From the NCBI GenBank assembly GCA_963713445.1, contig CAVQMB010000012.1, forward strand, positions 1-64,000: a stretch of 64,000 nucleotides of DNA. Direction: 5' to 3'. The notes beneath the pieces were generated by a model. The model had not been told where the DNA came from. It was given only the letters and a program-made list of their open reading frames with translations, and ran no database searches. Source of the stretch: CAVQMB01 sp963713445. GTDB lineage: Bacteria; Pseudomonadota; Gammaproteobacteria; Competibacterales; Competibacteraceae. Below, piece after piece: positions 15,095 through 23,665 of this stretch. Within the stretch, counting starts at the first letter, position 1. Every line of letters begins with the position of its first letter. Made by a program: the position numbers and the translations under genes.

Positions 15095-16315
15095 TTACTT
15101 CATACTCAGCTCAGTGCGGCCGCTCACATCCAGCCCCGGCTCAGCCGAATTGGCCTGGATGATGCCGGCAATCAATGCTTTGAGGGGCTGCTGTCGAACC
15201 GCGTATACATCGGTGGTGTAAGCCGGCTGCTTCGGCGGCGAGCTGGCCAGCACCGGCCCGCTGCGGTCGCGGGTATCGATGGTCGCCGTCATCGACAACC
15301 CGATGCGCAGCGGATGCCGGGCCAGTTCGGCCGGATCAAGCGCAATCCGCACCGGTAGGCGCTGCACCACCTTGATCCAGTTGCCGCTGGCGTTTTGCGC
15401 CGGCAGCAGGGCGAACGCACCGCCGGTGCCCGCGCCCAGACCGGCCACCTTGCCATGGTAAATCTGACGGCCGCCGTAGAGGTCGGACTCCAGAATCACG
15501 GGCTGACCGATGCGGACGTTGGCCAGCTCGGTTTCCTTGAAGTTGGCATCAACCCAGACCTGATTGAGCGGCACGATCGCCAGCAGATCGCTGCCCGGGG
15601 CAACGTGTTGACCCAGTTGCACGGTCCGTTTGGCGACATAGCCGGACACCGGAGCGACGAGGGTGGTGCGCTGCAGATCAAGGTACGCACTGCGCAGCCT
15701 GGCCTCGGCCAGCTTGATCTGCGGATGATTCTCCAAAGTGGTACCGTCGACAGCAGCCTCGCTGGCCGCCAGCCGGTGGCGTGCTTCAGTCAGCGTCGCA
15801 CGGGCATTGGCCAGCTTCGTCCCGGCATGCTGGTATTGCTGGGTCGAGATGCCCTTGCTCTTGAGCAGCCCTTTGGCGCGGTCGAAGTCGTTGTGCGCCT
15901 GCGCCAGATTAGCCTGCTGGGCATTGACGTTGGCCCTGGCCTGGTCGCGGACTTCGAACAGTTGCCGGACTGTGCGTACAGTCTGGGCGAGCTGGGCCTG
16001 GGCTTGGTGGTAAGCCACCCGAGCGTCGGCGGGATCCAGGCGCACGATGGGCTCGCCCTGGCGGACAAACTGGGTGTCGTCGGCCGCTATGGCAACCACG
16101 GTGCCGCTGACCTGCGAGGTGATGGCGACCACGTTGCCGGCAACGTAGGCATCGTCGGTGGCAGTCCGAAACTGACCGTAGCGGGACCAGTAGACAGCAT
16201 AACCCGCCCCCCCGGCCACCACGACGGTGAGCAGCAGCAACAGAATCAGCCGGCGTTTTGCCCGTCCCCGCTTTGGCCGGGCACTCTGCTCGACAATATC
16301 CGGTTCGGTATTCAC
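15095..16315 (-). CDS. emrA: HlyD-family membrane fusion protein (EmrA-like)
   Basis: A 406-residue periplasmic adaptor anchored by one N-terminal helix (RLILLLLLTVVVAGGAGYAV). The lipoyl/barrel-sandwich half-motif TDDAYVAGNVVAITSQVSGT, the coiled-coil hairpin (about residues 100-215) and the closing half-motif TTLVAPVSGYVAKRTVQLGQ are all present, followed by the beta-barrel segment VWVDANFKETELANVRIGQP. It connects the EmrB pump to an outer-membrane factor. First gene of the emrAB operon; its start lies about 20 bases from a perfect TetR-type palindrome, so transcription is probably repressor controlled. Confidence 0.9.
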   Translation of the reverse strand: MNTEPDIVEQSARPKRGRAKRRLILLLLLTVVVAGGAGYAVYWSRYGQFRTATDDAYVAGNVVAITSQVSGTVVAIAADDTQFVRQGEPIVRLDPADARVAYHQAQAQLAQTVRTVRQLFEVRDQARANVNAQQANLAQAHNDFDRAKGLLKSKGISTQQYQHAGTKLANARATLTEARHRLAASEAAVDGTTLENHPQIKLAEARLRSAYLDLQRTTLVAPVSGYVAKRTVQLGQHVAPGSDLLAIVPLNQVWVDANFKETELANVRIGQPVILESDLYGGRQIYHGKVAGLGAGTGGAFALLPAQNASGNWIKVVQRLPVRIALDPAELARHPLRIGLSMTATIDTRDRSGPVLASSPPKQPAYTTDVYAVRQQPLKALIAGIIQANSAEPGLDVSGRTELSMK

Positions 16316-16335
16316 ATTGATGGTCCTCAGAATAA

Positions 16336-16350
16336 ACTATACCGTATAGT
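16336..16350. promoter_or_regulatory. Perfect TetR-type palindrome upstream of emrAB
   Basis: actata-ccg-tatagt is a perfect 6+3+6 palindrome placed about 20 bases before the emrA start codon. Such sites are typical operators of TetR/MarR-type repressors that govern efflux operons. No regulator gene adjoins emrAB here, so the protein that binds it must be encoded elsewhere. The remaining sequence to 16507 holds no gene. Confidence 0.65.
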
Positions 16351-16507
16351 ATAATTCTGGAACCGCAGCAATCCGCTGTCAACCGCTGGGACGCTGCGCA
16401 ATGCGGGGGCTCACCACGATCGGGAGACGCTGCCAGGAGCCTGCCAACAACGTCGGGTTTTCCAACCAGTCAGTGCATCGAACCCGCCGCCATGGCGGCG
16501 GCTGTAC

Positions 16508-17116
16508 TCACGGGCCCGTCCGCACCTGCTGAACCACGAATCGGGCGATCTCACCGAGCAACCGCGCAAGAGCCTTATTGGCCGCCTGCACGCCGCCGTA
16601 GGCGTCATCGCTGGGCGCCGCCTCGACATCCTGGAACCGCCGGCTGGCCATGACGCGGTTAGTGGCGCTGCGGATCAGGCTGACCCGCAGCGCGAGGCGC
16701 ACCTCGCTGGGATGGTGGAAGAACTCCTGCTGCAACTGCAGCAGCACCACGTCGAGCTGATAATCCGCCGTCACCGAGCTGGGCAGGGTCACGACCGCAC
16801 GGAACGCCCGGGTCTTGTCCAGCGTTGCCACTAACAGCGTCGCCAGCATGCGGGCCGGGGTATCAGCCCAGCGGCTCTGGTTGTAATAGTCCAGCCGTAG
16901 CGGAGTCCGCGTATAGACGATCCCGGCGGTATCGAAGCCGGGCTCCGCCTGTGGCGGCATCACAACCAGCACCGCATGCCCGGGCCGCGCCACCGGCTTG
17001 ACATCGCCGACGGAATTGAGCACGTAGGTGGCCTGGGTCTGGCCACCGGGCTGCAGCGCGCACCCTCCCAGCAGCAGGACGCCGAGCACCGCCAGCAGCC
17101 CCAGCGGGCGACCCAT
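16508..17116 (-). CDS. PqiC-like ABC-type transport auxiliary lipoprotein
   Basis: A 202-residue lipoprotein: LLAVLGVLLLGGCALQPGG gives the lipobox LGGC. The mature part is the PqiC/YmbA-type domain, with TYVLNSVGDV at the start, IVYTRTPLRLDYYNQSRWAD, MLATLLVATLDKTRAF, and a long strand YQLDVVLLQLQQEFFHHPSE. These proteins form outer-membrane partners of MCE systems. Its ATG overlaps the stop region of the MCE gene by one base (17116), so the two are coupled. Last gene of the mlaEFD-like operon, completing an inner-to-outer membrane lipid transport system. Confidence 0.88.
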   Translation of the reverse strand: MGRPLGLLAVLGVLLLGGCALQPGGQTQATYVLNSVGDVKPVARPGHAVLVVMPPQAEPGFDTAGIVYTRTPLRLDYYNQSRWADTPARMLATLLVATLDKTRAFRAVVTLPSSVTADYQLDVVLLQLQQEFFHHPSEVRLALRVSLIRSATNRVMASRRFQDVEAAPSDDAYGGVQAANKALARLLGEIARFVVQQVRTGP

Positions 17117-18111
17117 CAGCGCCGCCCCTCCCCGGGTCCGGGCTGCCCGGCCGGCCGACCGAACAGCAGCATCCGGGGATGGCGCTCGATAGTCTGGACG
17201 AATTGCTGGATGGTGCCGGTCAGCTGACCGAGTTGCATGAGCAGCGCATTGAGAGGCGGGGCGGTCCGCTGCACCACCTGACTCAGGTTACGCTGGCTGG
17301 TGTTGACCACCTTGTCCAGACTACGGCTGGTCTTGGTGATGCTCAGCGCGGCCTCGTTCATCCGGGTCACGCTGGACTGCAGGCGGGTCAGCAACCGATT
17401 GAGCTGAGCGCTCGCGCTGGCGCTGTTGCGCAGCGTCGCGGTCGCATCCTGCAGTGCGTTATCGATATCCCGCTTATGCTGTGCCAGCACCCCGCTTACC
17501 GCGTCGATATTGGCCAGCGTCTGGCCAATGCTGTCGCGGCGGCCGGCCAGCGTGCCACTGACGGCTGCCAGGTTATGGAGGATCTGCCTGACCGAGGCCT
17601 GATTGTCCGCGCTGAGCAGCCGGTCCAGCTTACCCGACATCGTATCGACCGCGCCCACCACTTCGTTGAAGGCATCATCCAGCCGCTGGACCAGCGACGG
17701 TGTGCTCTTGATCACCGGATAAGGCTGACCAGGCATGGCCTTGAGCGGCGGCGAGTCAGGGCTGCCGCCGCTCAGTTCAACAGTTGCCAGGCCGGTCAGG
17801 CCCTGAATCTTCAGCGTCGCCACGGTATTCTCGCGGATCGGTGCGCTGCGCTGGATTTTGAGCGTCAGGATGACCTGGCGCGGATCCTTGGGATCGAGCC
17901 GGATCGACTCGACCTGGCCGACATCGACGCCTCGATAGCGCACCACGGCCTTGGGATTGAGCCCGGCCACCGACTCATGCACATAGACCAGATACGTATC
18001 GTAGACCTCGCCCTGGGTGCCATAGGCCAGCCACAGCACGGCGAAGATCAGCGCCAGGCCGAAAACGATCACGAACAGCCCGACTAGAGCGTAGCTGACT
18101 CGGGATTCCAT
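17116..18111 (-). CDS. mlaD: MlaD/MCE-family lipid-transport protein
   Basis: A 331-residue protein with one N-terminal membrane helix (YALVGLFVIVFGLALIFAVL), an MCE domain at about 40-120 (VAGLNPKAVVRYRGVDVGQV, IQGLTGLATVELSGG) and a long helical, coiled region (to about 315) rich in LNRLLTRLQSSVTRMNEAAL-type repeats. MCE proteins form hexameric channels that carry phospholipid between the membranes. The start at 18111 (MESRVSYALVG) is chosen because it gives the normal short cytoplasmic tail and a 28-base overlap with the ATPase gene; an upstream frame adds 47 proline/glycine-rich residues that look non-coding. It is longer than E. coli MlaD and more like PqiB-type single-domain relatives. 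Confidence 0.88.
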   Translation of the reverse strand: MESRVSYALVGLFVIVFGLALIFAVLWLAYGTQGEVYDTYLVYVHESVAGLNPKAVVRYRGVDVGQVESIRLDPKDPRQVILTLKIQRSAPIRENTVATLKIQGLTGLATVELSGGSPDSPPLKAMPGQPYPVIKSTPSLVQRLDDAFNEVVGAVDTMSGKLDRLLSADNQASVRQILHNLAAVSGTLAGRRDSIGQTLANIDAVSGVLAQHKRDIDNALQDATATLRNSASASAQLNRLLTRLQSSVTRMNEAALSITKTSRSLDKVVNTSQRNLSQVVQRTAPPLNALLMQLGQLTGTIQQFVQTIERHPRMLLFGRPAGQPGPGEGRR

Positions 18112-18872
18112 GCGTGCTGTGCCGCCCGGGCCCGCGGCCCCTGGAAATACGCCTTTATCAGCGGATGTTCGACCCGCACCAGCTGGGCCATGGGCAGGCA
18201 TTCTAGCACCCGCCGTTCGCCCAGGAAGGCGACCCGGTTGGTGGTCCGCCACAGCGAGTCGAGATCGTGTGTCACCATCACCACAGTCAGTCCAAGCGAG
18301 TCCCGCAACTGAACCAGCAAGTCGTCGAATGCCGCCGCCGCCACCGGATCGAGTCCGGCCGTGGGTTCGTCGAGCAACAGCAGCTCCGGGTCAAGTGCCA
18401 GCGCCCGGGCCAGCGCGGCGCGTTTCAGCATACCGCCGCTGAGCTCGCTGGGATACTTGTCGACGGCATGCAGCGGCAGGCCGGCAAGGGCAATCTTCAG
18501 TTCGGCCAGTTCGTCGATTTCGGCAGTACCGAGTGCAGTGTGTTCCTTCAGCGGCACGCCGACATTCTCCTTGACCGTGAGACCGCCGAATAGTGCTCCC
18601 TGCTGGAACAGCATGCCGAACCGGCGGCGCAACGGCTGCGCGGCCGCTTCGCCGATGCCCAGCAATTCCTGCCCAAACAGCCGGATCGAGCCTGCCTCCG
18701 GCCGCAGCAGCATGATGACCGCACGCACCAGCGTGGTTTTGCCGGACCCGCTGCCGCCCACCAGGCCGACAATCTCGCCCAGCTGGATCGTCAGATCGAG
18801 GTGTTCGTGAATCACCAGACTGCCGAACTGGTTCTTAAGATCGGTTATCGAGATCACCGGTTCCCGGGTCAC
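18084..18872 (-). CDS. mlaF: MlaF-like ABC transporter ATP-binding protein
   Basis: A 262-residue ATPase. Walker A is GLVGGSGSGKTTLVR (about 36-50), the Q-loop is MLFQQGALFGGLTV, the signature is LSGGMLKRAALARAL, and Walker B is LLLDEPTAGLDPV with the H-loop VMVTHDLDSL. It powers the lipid transporter together with the permease encoded just upstream (3-base gap) and the MCE protein downstream (28-base overlap). The QQGALF segment after Walker A is characteristic of the Mla/Ttg2A branch. Confidence 0.92.
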   Translation of the reverse strand: MTREPVISITDLKNQFGSLVIHEHLDLTIQLGEIVGLVGGSGSGKTTLVRAVIMLLRPEAGSIRLFGQELLGIGEAAAQPLRRRFGMLFQQGALFGGLTVKENVGVPLKEHTALGTAEIDELAELKIALAGLPLHAVDKYPSELSGGMLKRAALARALALDPELLLLDEPTAGLDPVAAAAFDDLLVQLRDSLGLTVVMVTHDLDSLWRTTNRVAFLGERRVLECLPMAQLVRVEHPLIKAYFQGPRARAAQHAWNPESATL

Positions 18873-18874
18873 GG

Positions 18875-19987
18875 TCAGATCCCCAGCGAACTAAACAGTA
18901 CCGAGAACACCGCATCGGCAACGATCACCAGGAAGATCGACTGAACCACGCTGAGTGTGGTCCTGCGACCCACGCTCTCGGCACTGGCACTGACCTGAAA
19001 CCCCTGGTAACACCCCACCAACGCGATGATGGCGGCGAACACCGGTGCCTTGCCCAGACCCAGCAGCAGCGAGCTGACCGACACCGCTTGCGGGATGCGG
19101 TCGACGAAATCCTGCGGGTTCACCGCGAGCTGGGCCCAGGCCATAAGGATACCGCCCAGTATGCCCAATGCATCCGCGAACAGCGTCAGCAGCGGCAGCA
19201 CTACCAGCAGACCGAGCAGCTTGGGCAACACCAGTATTGCCATCGGATCGATGCCGATGGTAGACAAGGCGTCGACCTCCTCGGTTACCCGCATGGTGCC
19301 GATCTGGGCGGTGAACGCCGAGCCGGTCCGGCCGGCAACGATGATCGCCGTCAGCAGCGGTGCCAGTTCCCGCAGCAGGGTCAGGCACACCAACTCCACC
19401 ACAAAGATGTTGGCACCGTAGTTCCTGAGCTGCAGCCCGCCCTGGTAGGCGATCACCACGCCCATCAGAAACCCCAGCAGCCCGACGATCGGCAGGGCGT
19501 TGACGCCGGCGGTCTCGATCACCGCCGCCAGCGCCCGCCAACGCATCCACGTTGGCTTCAGCAGCGCCCGCACCAGGGCCATGGTGACCACCCCGGTGAA
19601 TGAAAGGAAATCGTAACCACTGTGCAGATGTTTCAGCGTCCGCTGACCCAGCCGGGCCAGCGGTGGCAGCGCTTCCGGCGGCGCGGGCCGCTGTCCCAGG
19701 TCGCGCCAGCGGCGCTGAACCAGATCGAACAAGGCCTGATGCTCGGGCCGCCAGTTGACGAACTCGACCTGTTGGCCGGACGCCTGCAGCCGATCAAGCG
19801 TCTGCAGCAGACGCAGTGCCGCACCGGTATCCAGTGCCGTCAGCCGCGAACCATCCAGCCGGATAGCGCCCGCCGGCCAGACGGTGGCGGCCAGCCGTGC
19901 GTTGACCTCGGACAGATTGGCCAGCACCCAGGCGCCGCAGCAGCGGACCCGGTCGGCAGCGACGTCGATAGTGACTGGCCCGGCCAA
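18875..19987 (-). CDS. mlaE: MlaE-like permease with N-terminal STAS domain
   Basis: A 370-residue protein. Residues 1-105 form a STAS domain (GSRLTALDTGAALRLLQTLD, EFVNWRPEHQALFDLV), which in E. coli is a separate protein, MlaB. Residues 120-370 form the MlaE/TrnE permease with LLGFLMGVVIAYQGGLQLRN, LTAIIVAGRTGSAFTAQIGT, MRVTEEVDALSTIGIDPMAI and a final IFLVIVADAVFSVLFSSLGI. The fusion of STAS to permease is common in gammaproteobacteria. It is the first gene of mlaEFD-lipoprotein and follows the nuclease gene after four bases, so the whole run from thiL may be one transcript. Confidence 0.92.
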   Translation of the reverse strand: MAGPVTIDVAADRVRCCGAWVLANLSEVNARLAATVWPAGAIRLDGSRLTALDTGAALRLLQTLDRLQASGQQVEFVNWRPEHQALFDLVQRRWRDLGQRPAPPEALPPLARLGQRTLKHLHSGYDFLSFTGVVTMALVRALLKPTWMRWRALAAVIETAGVNALPIVGLLGFLMGVVIAYQGGLQLRNYGANIFVVELVCLTLLRELAPLLTAIIVAGRTGSAFTAQIGTMRVTEEVDALSTIGIDPMAILVLPKLLGLLVVLPLLTLFADALGILGGILMAWAQLAVNPQDFVDRIPQAVSVSSLLLGLGKAPVFAAIIALVGCYQGFQVSASAESVGRRTTLSVVQSIFLVIVADAVFSVLFSSLGI

Positions 19988-19991
19988 CGTG

Positions 19992-20579
19992 CTACCGCGA
20001 ATTCAGGTGGCGCCACGCAGCCGGGTTCTGCTGGCTGCCTGGCTTGGACCAGATACCGCGCCGGGCCTTGCGGGCTACAGTCTCAGCCTGGCGGTATTCA
20101 CTGGAATCGTTGTAATGGCGGTAGACGATGGCCTGGCCCACCCGCACCATCTGCAGGCCCAGATCCTCGCCGCCGACGTACAGCCGCCCGACCGAGCGAC
20201 CGTAGGTGTCAGTGTCGACCACCTGGATCCGGACCTGATGGCTCGGGCCCAGTAGCGCCTTCAGCCGGTCGCGTGACCGGTAGCCCCACGGTCGCTGGCC
20301 GATCTCCGGCGCATCGATGCCCCAGACGCGAACCCGCAGCCGGCCCGCCGGACAGCGCGCGGTTATGGTGTCGCCATCGTGAACGTTGACCACCGCACAG
20401 GTCAGTTCGGTCCCGCCGTGGGGCGGGGACATGGTGGGCGTACGCAGCAGATGGTCGAGGCCATAGACGGCCAGCGACAGCACCGCGACCACCACCAGGC
20501 CGGTGCCGCGGTGGCGGCGCCGGCGCGACAGCTCAGAGCCCAGCACCCGTCGCAACAGCTTCAGCAGGTCACGCGACAC
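19992..20579 (-). CDS. Membrane-anchored staphylococcal-nuclease-like thermonuclease
   Basis: A 195-residue protein with an N-terminal basic region (LSRRRRHRG), a membrane helix (TGLVVVAVLSLAVYGLDHLL) and an SNase domain (from about 60). Catalytic positions are conserved: NVHDGDTITARC (Asp), RVRVWGIDAPEIGQRPWG (Arg and Glu of the RxxxxDAPE motif) and DTDTYGRSVGRLYV (second Arg). It would cut nucleic acid outside the membrane using Ca2+. The start is placed at the GTG at 20579, overlapping the pgpA stop by 11 bases; an upstream in-frame ATG would run far into pgpA and reads as noise. Confidence 0.82.
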   Translation of the reverse strand: MSRDLLKLLRRVLGSELSRRRRHRGTGLVVVAVLSLAVYGLDHLLRTPTMSPPHGGTELTCAVVNVHDGDTITARCPAGRLRVRVWGIDAPEIGQRPWGYRSRDRLKALLGPSHQVRIQVVDTDTYGRSVGRLYVGGEDLGLQMVRVGQAIVYRHYNDSSEYRQAETVARKARRGIWSKPGSQQNPAAWRHLNSR

Positions 20580-21066
20580 CGCCGGCTCCCAGAACCCAGG
20601 CCGCCAGTTGCAGGCACAGTGCCGCCACCACACCGGCCAACACATCGTCGAGCATGATGCCAAGCCCGCCGCCCAGCCGCCGGTCGAGCACCGCAATCGG
20701 CCACGGCTTGAGAATATCAAACAGCCGGAACAGCCCGAATCCCGCCAGCAGCCAGCCGGCGCCGGGCGGCGCCGCGGTCATGGTGACGAACAGGCCGACC
20801 ACTTCGTCCCAAACAATCGCCGGATGATCATGTACCCCCAGCTTTCCGGCACAGCGCCCACTCAGCCATACCCCCAGAACCAGCAGGGCCAGTGTCAATC
20901 CCAGGTAGGGCAACAGTGCCAGACGGCTCGCGGGCAGGTACAACACCACACCGGCCAGGGTGCCGAAGGTGCCCGGCGCCGTAGGCGCCAGCCCGGTGCC
21001 AAAACCCAGCGCCAGCAGATGGCCCGGATCGGCCAGCAACCGCCAATCAGGCCGCAAAGTGGTCAT
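20569..21066 (-). CDS. pgpA: Phosphatidylglycerophosphatase A
   Basis: A 165-residue integral membrane phosphatase that turns phosphatidylglycerol phosphate into phosphatidylglycerol. The family signatures are complete: GFGTGLAPTAPGTFGTLAGV near the N-terminus, VHDHPAIVWDEVVGLFVTM, FGLFRLFDILKPWPI and GIMLDDVLAGVVAALC. Size agrees with PgpA (about 160-170). Its start lies 20 bases inside thiL, an arrangement seen widely in gammaproteobacteria where thiL and pgpA are neighbours. Confidence 0.95.
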   Translation of the reverse strand: MTTLRPDWRLLADPGHLLALGFGTGLAPTAPGTFGTLAGVVLYLPASRLALLPYLGLTLALLVLGVWLSGRCAGKLGVHDHPAIVWDEVVGLFVTMTAAPPGAGWLLAGFGLFRLFDILKPWPIAVLDRRLGGGLGIMLDDVLAGVVAALCLQLAAWVLGAGGVA

Positions 21067-22021
21067 ACCCGCCCTGCGTCAGGGCCAGTTCGCTGCCGTC
21101 GGCGCGCACGCAATGCAGCCCCGGTTCAGCCTTGATGGTGCCAATCTCGCTGCACTGGCAGTCCCAGCGCCGGCTCCGCGCGGCCAGCTCGGCGACGCTA
21201 TCCGGCGCCACGGTAAAACACAGTTCGTAGTCATCGCCTCCGCTCAGAATGGCTGCAGCTTGGGCATCGCTGTCGGGCAGCACGGCCGCCAGCGCCACCG
21301 AGCGTGGCAGTCGCGCCACATCCAGCCGCGCCCCGACGCCACTGCGTTCGAGAATATGGCCAAGATCCTGGGCCAGGCCGTCAGAGATATCGATCGCGGC
21401 ACTGGCGACGCCGATCAGTGCGCGGCCCTGGGCCAGGCGTGGCGTCGGTCGCTCCAGCCGCGTCCGCAACACCGCAGCCGGCTCAGCCGGCGCGGTCAGG
21501 CGGTCCCGCACCAGCGCCAGGCCGAGCCCGGCCTCGCCCGGCGTACCGGTGACAAAGATACGATCGCCCGGCCGGGCACCGTCACGGCGCAGCGCCCGCC
21601 CCGGTTCGACGAACCCGTGCGCCTGGACCGCCAGCGCCAGCGGCCCGCGGGTGGTGTCACCACCGACCAGGGCTACATCGTGGCGCTCGGCCAGGCCGAA
21701 GAACCCGCGGCAGAAGCGCTCCAGCCAGTCGGCGTCGACTGCCGGCAGCGTCAGCCCCAGGGTGACCCAGGCCGGCTCGGCGCCCATCGCCGCCAGATCG
21801 CTGAGATTGACGGCCAGCGCCTTGTGGCCGATGCCTTCAGGCTCGGCGTCGGCTGGAAAATGACGGCCGCCAACCAGCACGTCGAGGGTCACTGCCAGCT
21901 GGCGATCGTTGGGCACCCTCAGCAGCGCGCAGTCGTCGCCGATCCCCAGCACCACGTCGGCCCGGCGGCTGGCGTGGACGGCGAAATAGTGATCGATCAG
22001 GGCGAACTCGGACGCGCTCAT
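21047..22021 (-). CDS. thiL: Thiamine-monophosphate kinase
   Basis: A 324-residue enzyme that phosphorylates thiamine monophosphate to thiamine pyrophosphate. Visible landmarks are EFALIDHYF at the start, GIGDDCALLRVPNDRQLAVT (metal/ATP site), NLSDLAAMGAEPAWVTLGLT, VGGDTTRGPLALAVQAHGFV, AAIDISDGLAQDLGHILE and LSGGDDYELCFTV. All are ThiL hallmarks. The start at 22021 (MSASEF) is preferred over an upstream frame with 57 Cys-rich residues. It overlaps pgpA by 20 bases and is divergent from the rhodanese gene. No TPP riboswitch is evident in the 109-base gap. Confidence 0.95.
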   Translation of the reverse strand: MSASEFALIDHYFAVHASRRADVVLGIGDDCALLRVPNDRQLAVTLDVLVGGRHFPADAEPEGIGHKALAVNLSDLAAMGAEPAWVTLGLTLPAVDADWLERFCRGFFGLAERHDVALVGGDTTRGPLALAVQAHGFVEPGRALRRDGARPGDRIFVTGTPGEAGLGLALVRDRLTAPAEPAAVLRTRLERPTPRLAQGRALIGVASAAIDISDGLAQDLGHILERSGVGARLDVARLPRSVALAAVLPDSDAQAAAILSGGDDYELCFTVAPDSVAELAARSRRWDCQCSEIGTIKAEPGLHCVRADGSELALTQGGYDHFAA

Positions 22022-22130
22022 GGTCACCTCATACTCAAGGCACTGAGGATAGCGGGCCGGCGGCAACTTGTCACAGCCTCTGAACAGACGGAATAATGGC
22101 TCACACCCGCGGGCTTCAGAAGAGGTCATC

Positions 22131-22946
22131 ATGGCGCAATTGCCGCTGCTGTTGGAACCGGAACAGTTGCACCAACACCTGCAGGATCCCAACCTGCTGA
22201 TCGTCGATCTACGGGCTCCGGAATCCTACGCCCAGGGCCATATCCCGGGCGCCGTTAATCTGGCCTACAGCGACATCGTACGGGCCGAGCCGCCGGTGGG
22301 CGGCTTGCTGCCCGACCTGCAGCGCCTGAGCACCGTGCTGGGCGCACTGGGCCTCACCCCCGAGTACCAGGTGGTGGCCTACGACGAAGAAGGTGGCGGT
22401 CGCGCCGGCCGCCTGTTGTGGACCCTGGATGTGCTGGGCCACCCGCACTGCGCGGTCCTCAACGGCGGCCTGCCCGCCTGGATCAGCGAACAACGCCCGT
22501 TGCAGACCACGGCGCCCGCCGCCAGCGCCGCCAGCTACCCGGCCACCTTGCGCAATCCGGCGGCACTGGCCGAGAAAAACTATATCCTGTCCCGGCTGGG
22601 CGAAGCCGACTTCATCGCACTGGACACGCGCACTCCGGCCGAGTATGCCGGCATCGATGTGCGCGCCGCCCGCGGCGGCCATATCCCGGGCGCCGTCAAC
22701 CTGGACTGGGTCGAGACCATCGACCGCGAGAGCGTATTGCGCCTCAAGCCCGACCGTGAACTGCTCGACCTGCTGAAGCGGCTCGGCGTGACCCCTGACA
22801 AGGAAGTCGTGGTGTACTGCCAGACCCATCACCGCTCGTCGCATACTTACCTGGTGTTGCGCCACCTGAAGTTCCCGCGGGTGCGTGGCTACGCCGGCGC
22901 CTGGTCGGACTGGGGCAATGACCCCACCACGCCGATCGAGCGCTAG
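22131..22946 (+). CDS. Two-domain rhodanese sulfurtransferase
   Basis: A 271-residue sulfurtransferase with tandem rhodanese domains. The N-domain shows LLIVDLRAPESYAQGHIPGA and VVAYDEEGGGRAGRLLW, with Asp in place of the catalytic Cys. The C-domain shows FIALDTRTPAEYAG, RGGHIPGAVNLDWVETIDRE and the active loop VVVYCQTHHRSSHTYLVLR, whose Cys would carry the persulfide. The CxTHHRSS loop differs from that of thiosulfate and mercaptopyruvate transferases, so the donor is uncertain. Start at 22131 chosen for AGAGGTC upstream; the longer frame begins inside the divergent promoter region. Its stop overlaps that of the convergent orn by four bases. Confidence 0.88.
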   Translation: MAQLPLLLEPEQLHQHLQDPNLLIVDLRAPESYAQGHIPGAVNLAYSDIVRAEPPVGGLLPDLQRLSTVLGALGLTPEYQVVAYDEEGGGRAGRLLWTLDVLGHPHCAVLNGGLPAWISEQRPLQTTAPAASAASYPATLRNPAALAEKNYILSRLGEADFIALDTRTPAEYAGIDVRAARGGHIPGAVNLDWVETIDRESVLRLKPDRELLDLLKRLGVTPDKEVVVYCQTHHRSSHTYLVLRHLKFPRVRGYAGAWSDWGNDPTTPIER

Positions 22947-23512
22947 CCGGCAGCCAGTTTGTGCGGATCGATCAGCAACCGGCTCCGGTAATAGCTCAGC
23001 TCCTCGATCGAGGCCCGGATGTCGGCCAGCGCCAGGTGGGCGCCGCTCTTGGCGAACCTCGGCAGGCGTGGATACCAACGGCTGGCCAGCTCCTTGAGTG
23101 TGCTGACATCGAGGTTGCGATAGTGGAAATAGGCCTCCAGTTCCGGCATACAGCGGGCCAGGAACCGGCGGTCCTGGCAGACGCTGTTGCCGCACATGGG
23201 CGAGACACCCGCCGGCACGTGCTGGGCCAGGAACGCCAGGGTCCGCTGCTCGCCATCGTGCTCGCTCACACGACTGGCCCGGACCCGCTCGACCAGCCCG
23301 GAACGGGCGTGCTGGCGCGAATTCCATTCATCCATCCCGAGCAGAATCTCATCGCTTTGATGGATCGCCAGCACCGGCCCTTCGGCAATGATATCAAGCT
23401 GGCTATCGGTGACCACCGTGGCGATCTCGATAATGGAATCGTGCTGGGTGTCGAGCCCGGTCATTTCCAGGTCGATCCAGATTAGATTGTCGTCGGACGC
23501 CAATTTCTTCAT
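22943..23512 (-). CDS. orn: Oligoribonuclease
   Basis: A 189-residue DEDDh 3'-5' exoribonuclease that degrades 2-5 base RNA to mononucleotides. ExoI to ExoIII motifs are LIWIDLEMTGLDTQHDSIIE, SPMCGNSVCQDRRFLARCMP and KSGAHLALADIRASIEELSY, with the catalytic Asp/Glu/Asp/His/Asp set present. Size matches E. coli Orn (181). The start at 23512 (MKKLASDDNLIWIDLEM) is chosen; the longer frame includes 35 non-family residues. It is divergent from rsgA, a gene order common in gammaproteobacteria. Confidence 0.96.
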   Translation of the reverse strand: MKKLASDDNLIWIDLEMTGLDTQHDSIIEIATVVTDSQLDIIAEGPVLAIHQSDEILLGMDEWNSRQHARSGLVERVRASRVSEHDGEQRTLAFLAQHVPAGVSPMCGNSVCQDRRFLARCMPELEAYFHYRNLDVSTLKELASRWYPRLPRFAKSGAHLALADIRASIEELSYYRSRLLIDPHKLAAG

Positions 23513-23665
23513 CCCGGTCGTGGTGACTTGCCCCGGTAACAGCCGGGGGCTATGCTGCTGACGGCTATTGCACCGTCGCGTTTTGTACGCTGCCCTTCGT
23601 TCGCTTATGCAGACCACAGTAATGCCTGGATATTCCCCGCGACGCTCGCCGGATTCGACATCCTG

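Noticed and set aside
20960..22096. 378-residue plus-strand frame over thiL and pgpA
   Set aside because: No recognisable motif; both minus-strand genes are certain.
22022..22130. TPP riboswitch upstream of thiL
   Set aside because: No THI-box-like sequence in the short divergent gap.
22209..23327. 372-residue minus-strand frame over the rhodanese gene
   Set aside because: Arg/Gly/Gln rich antisense frame; rhodanese motifs on the plus strand are clear.
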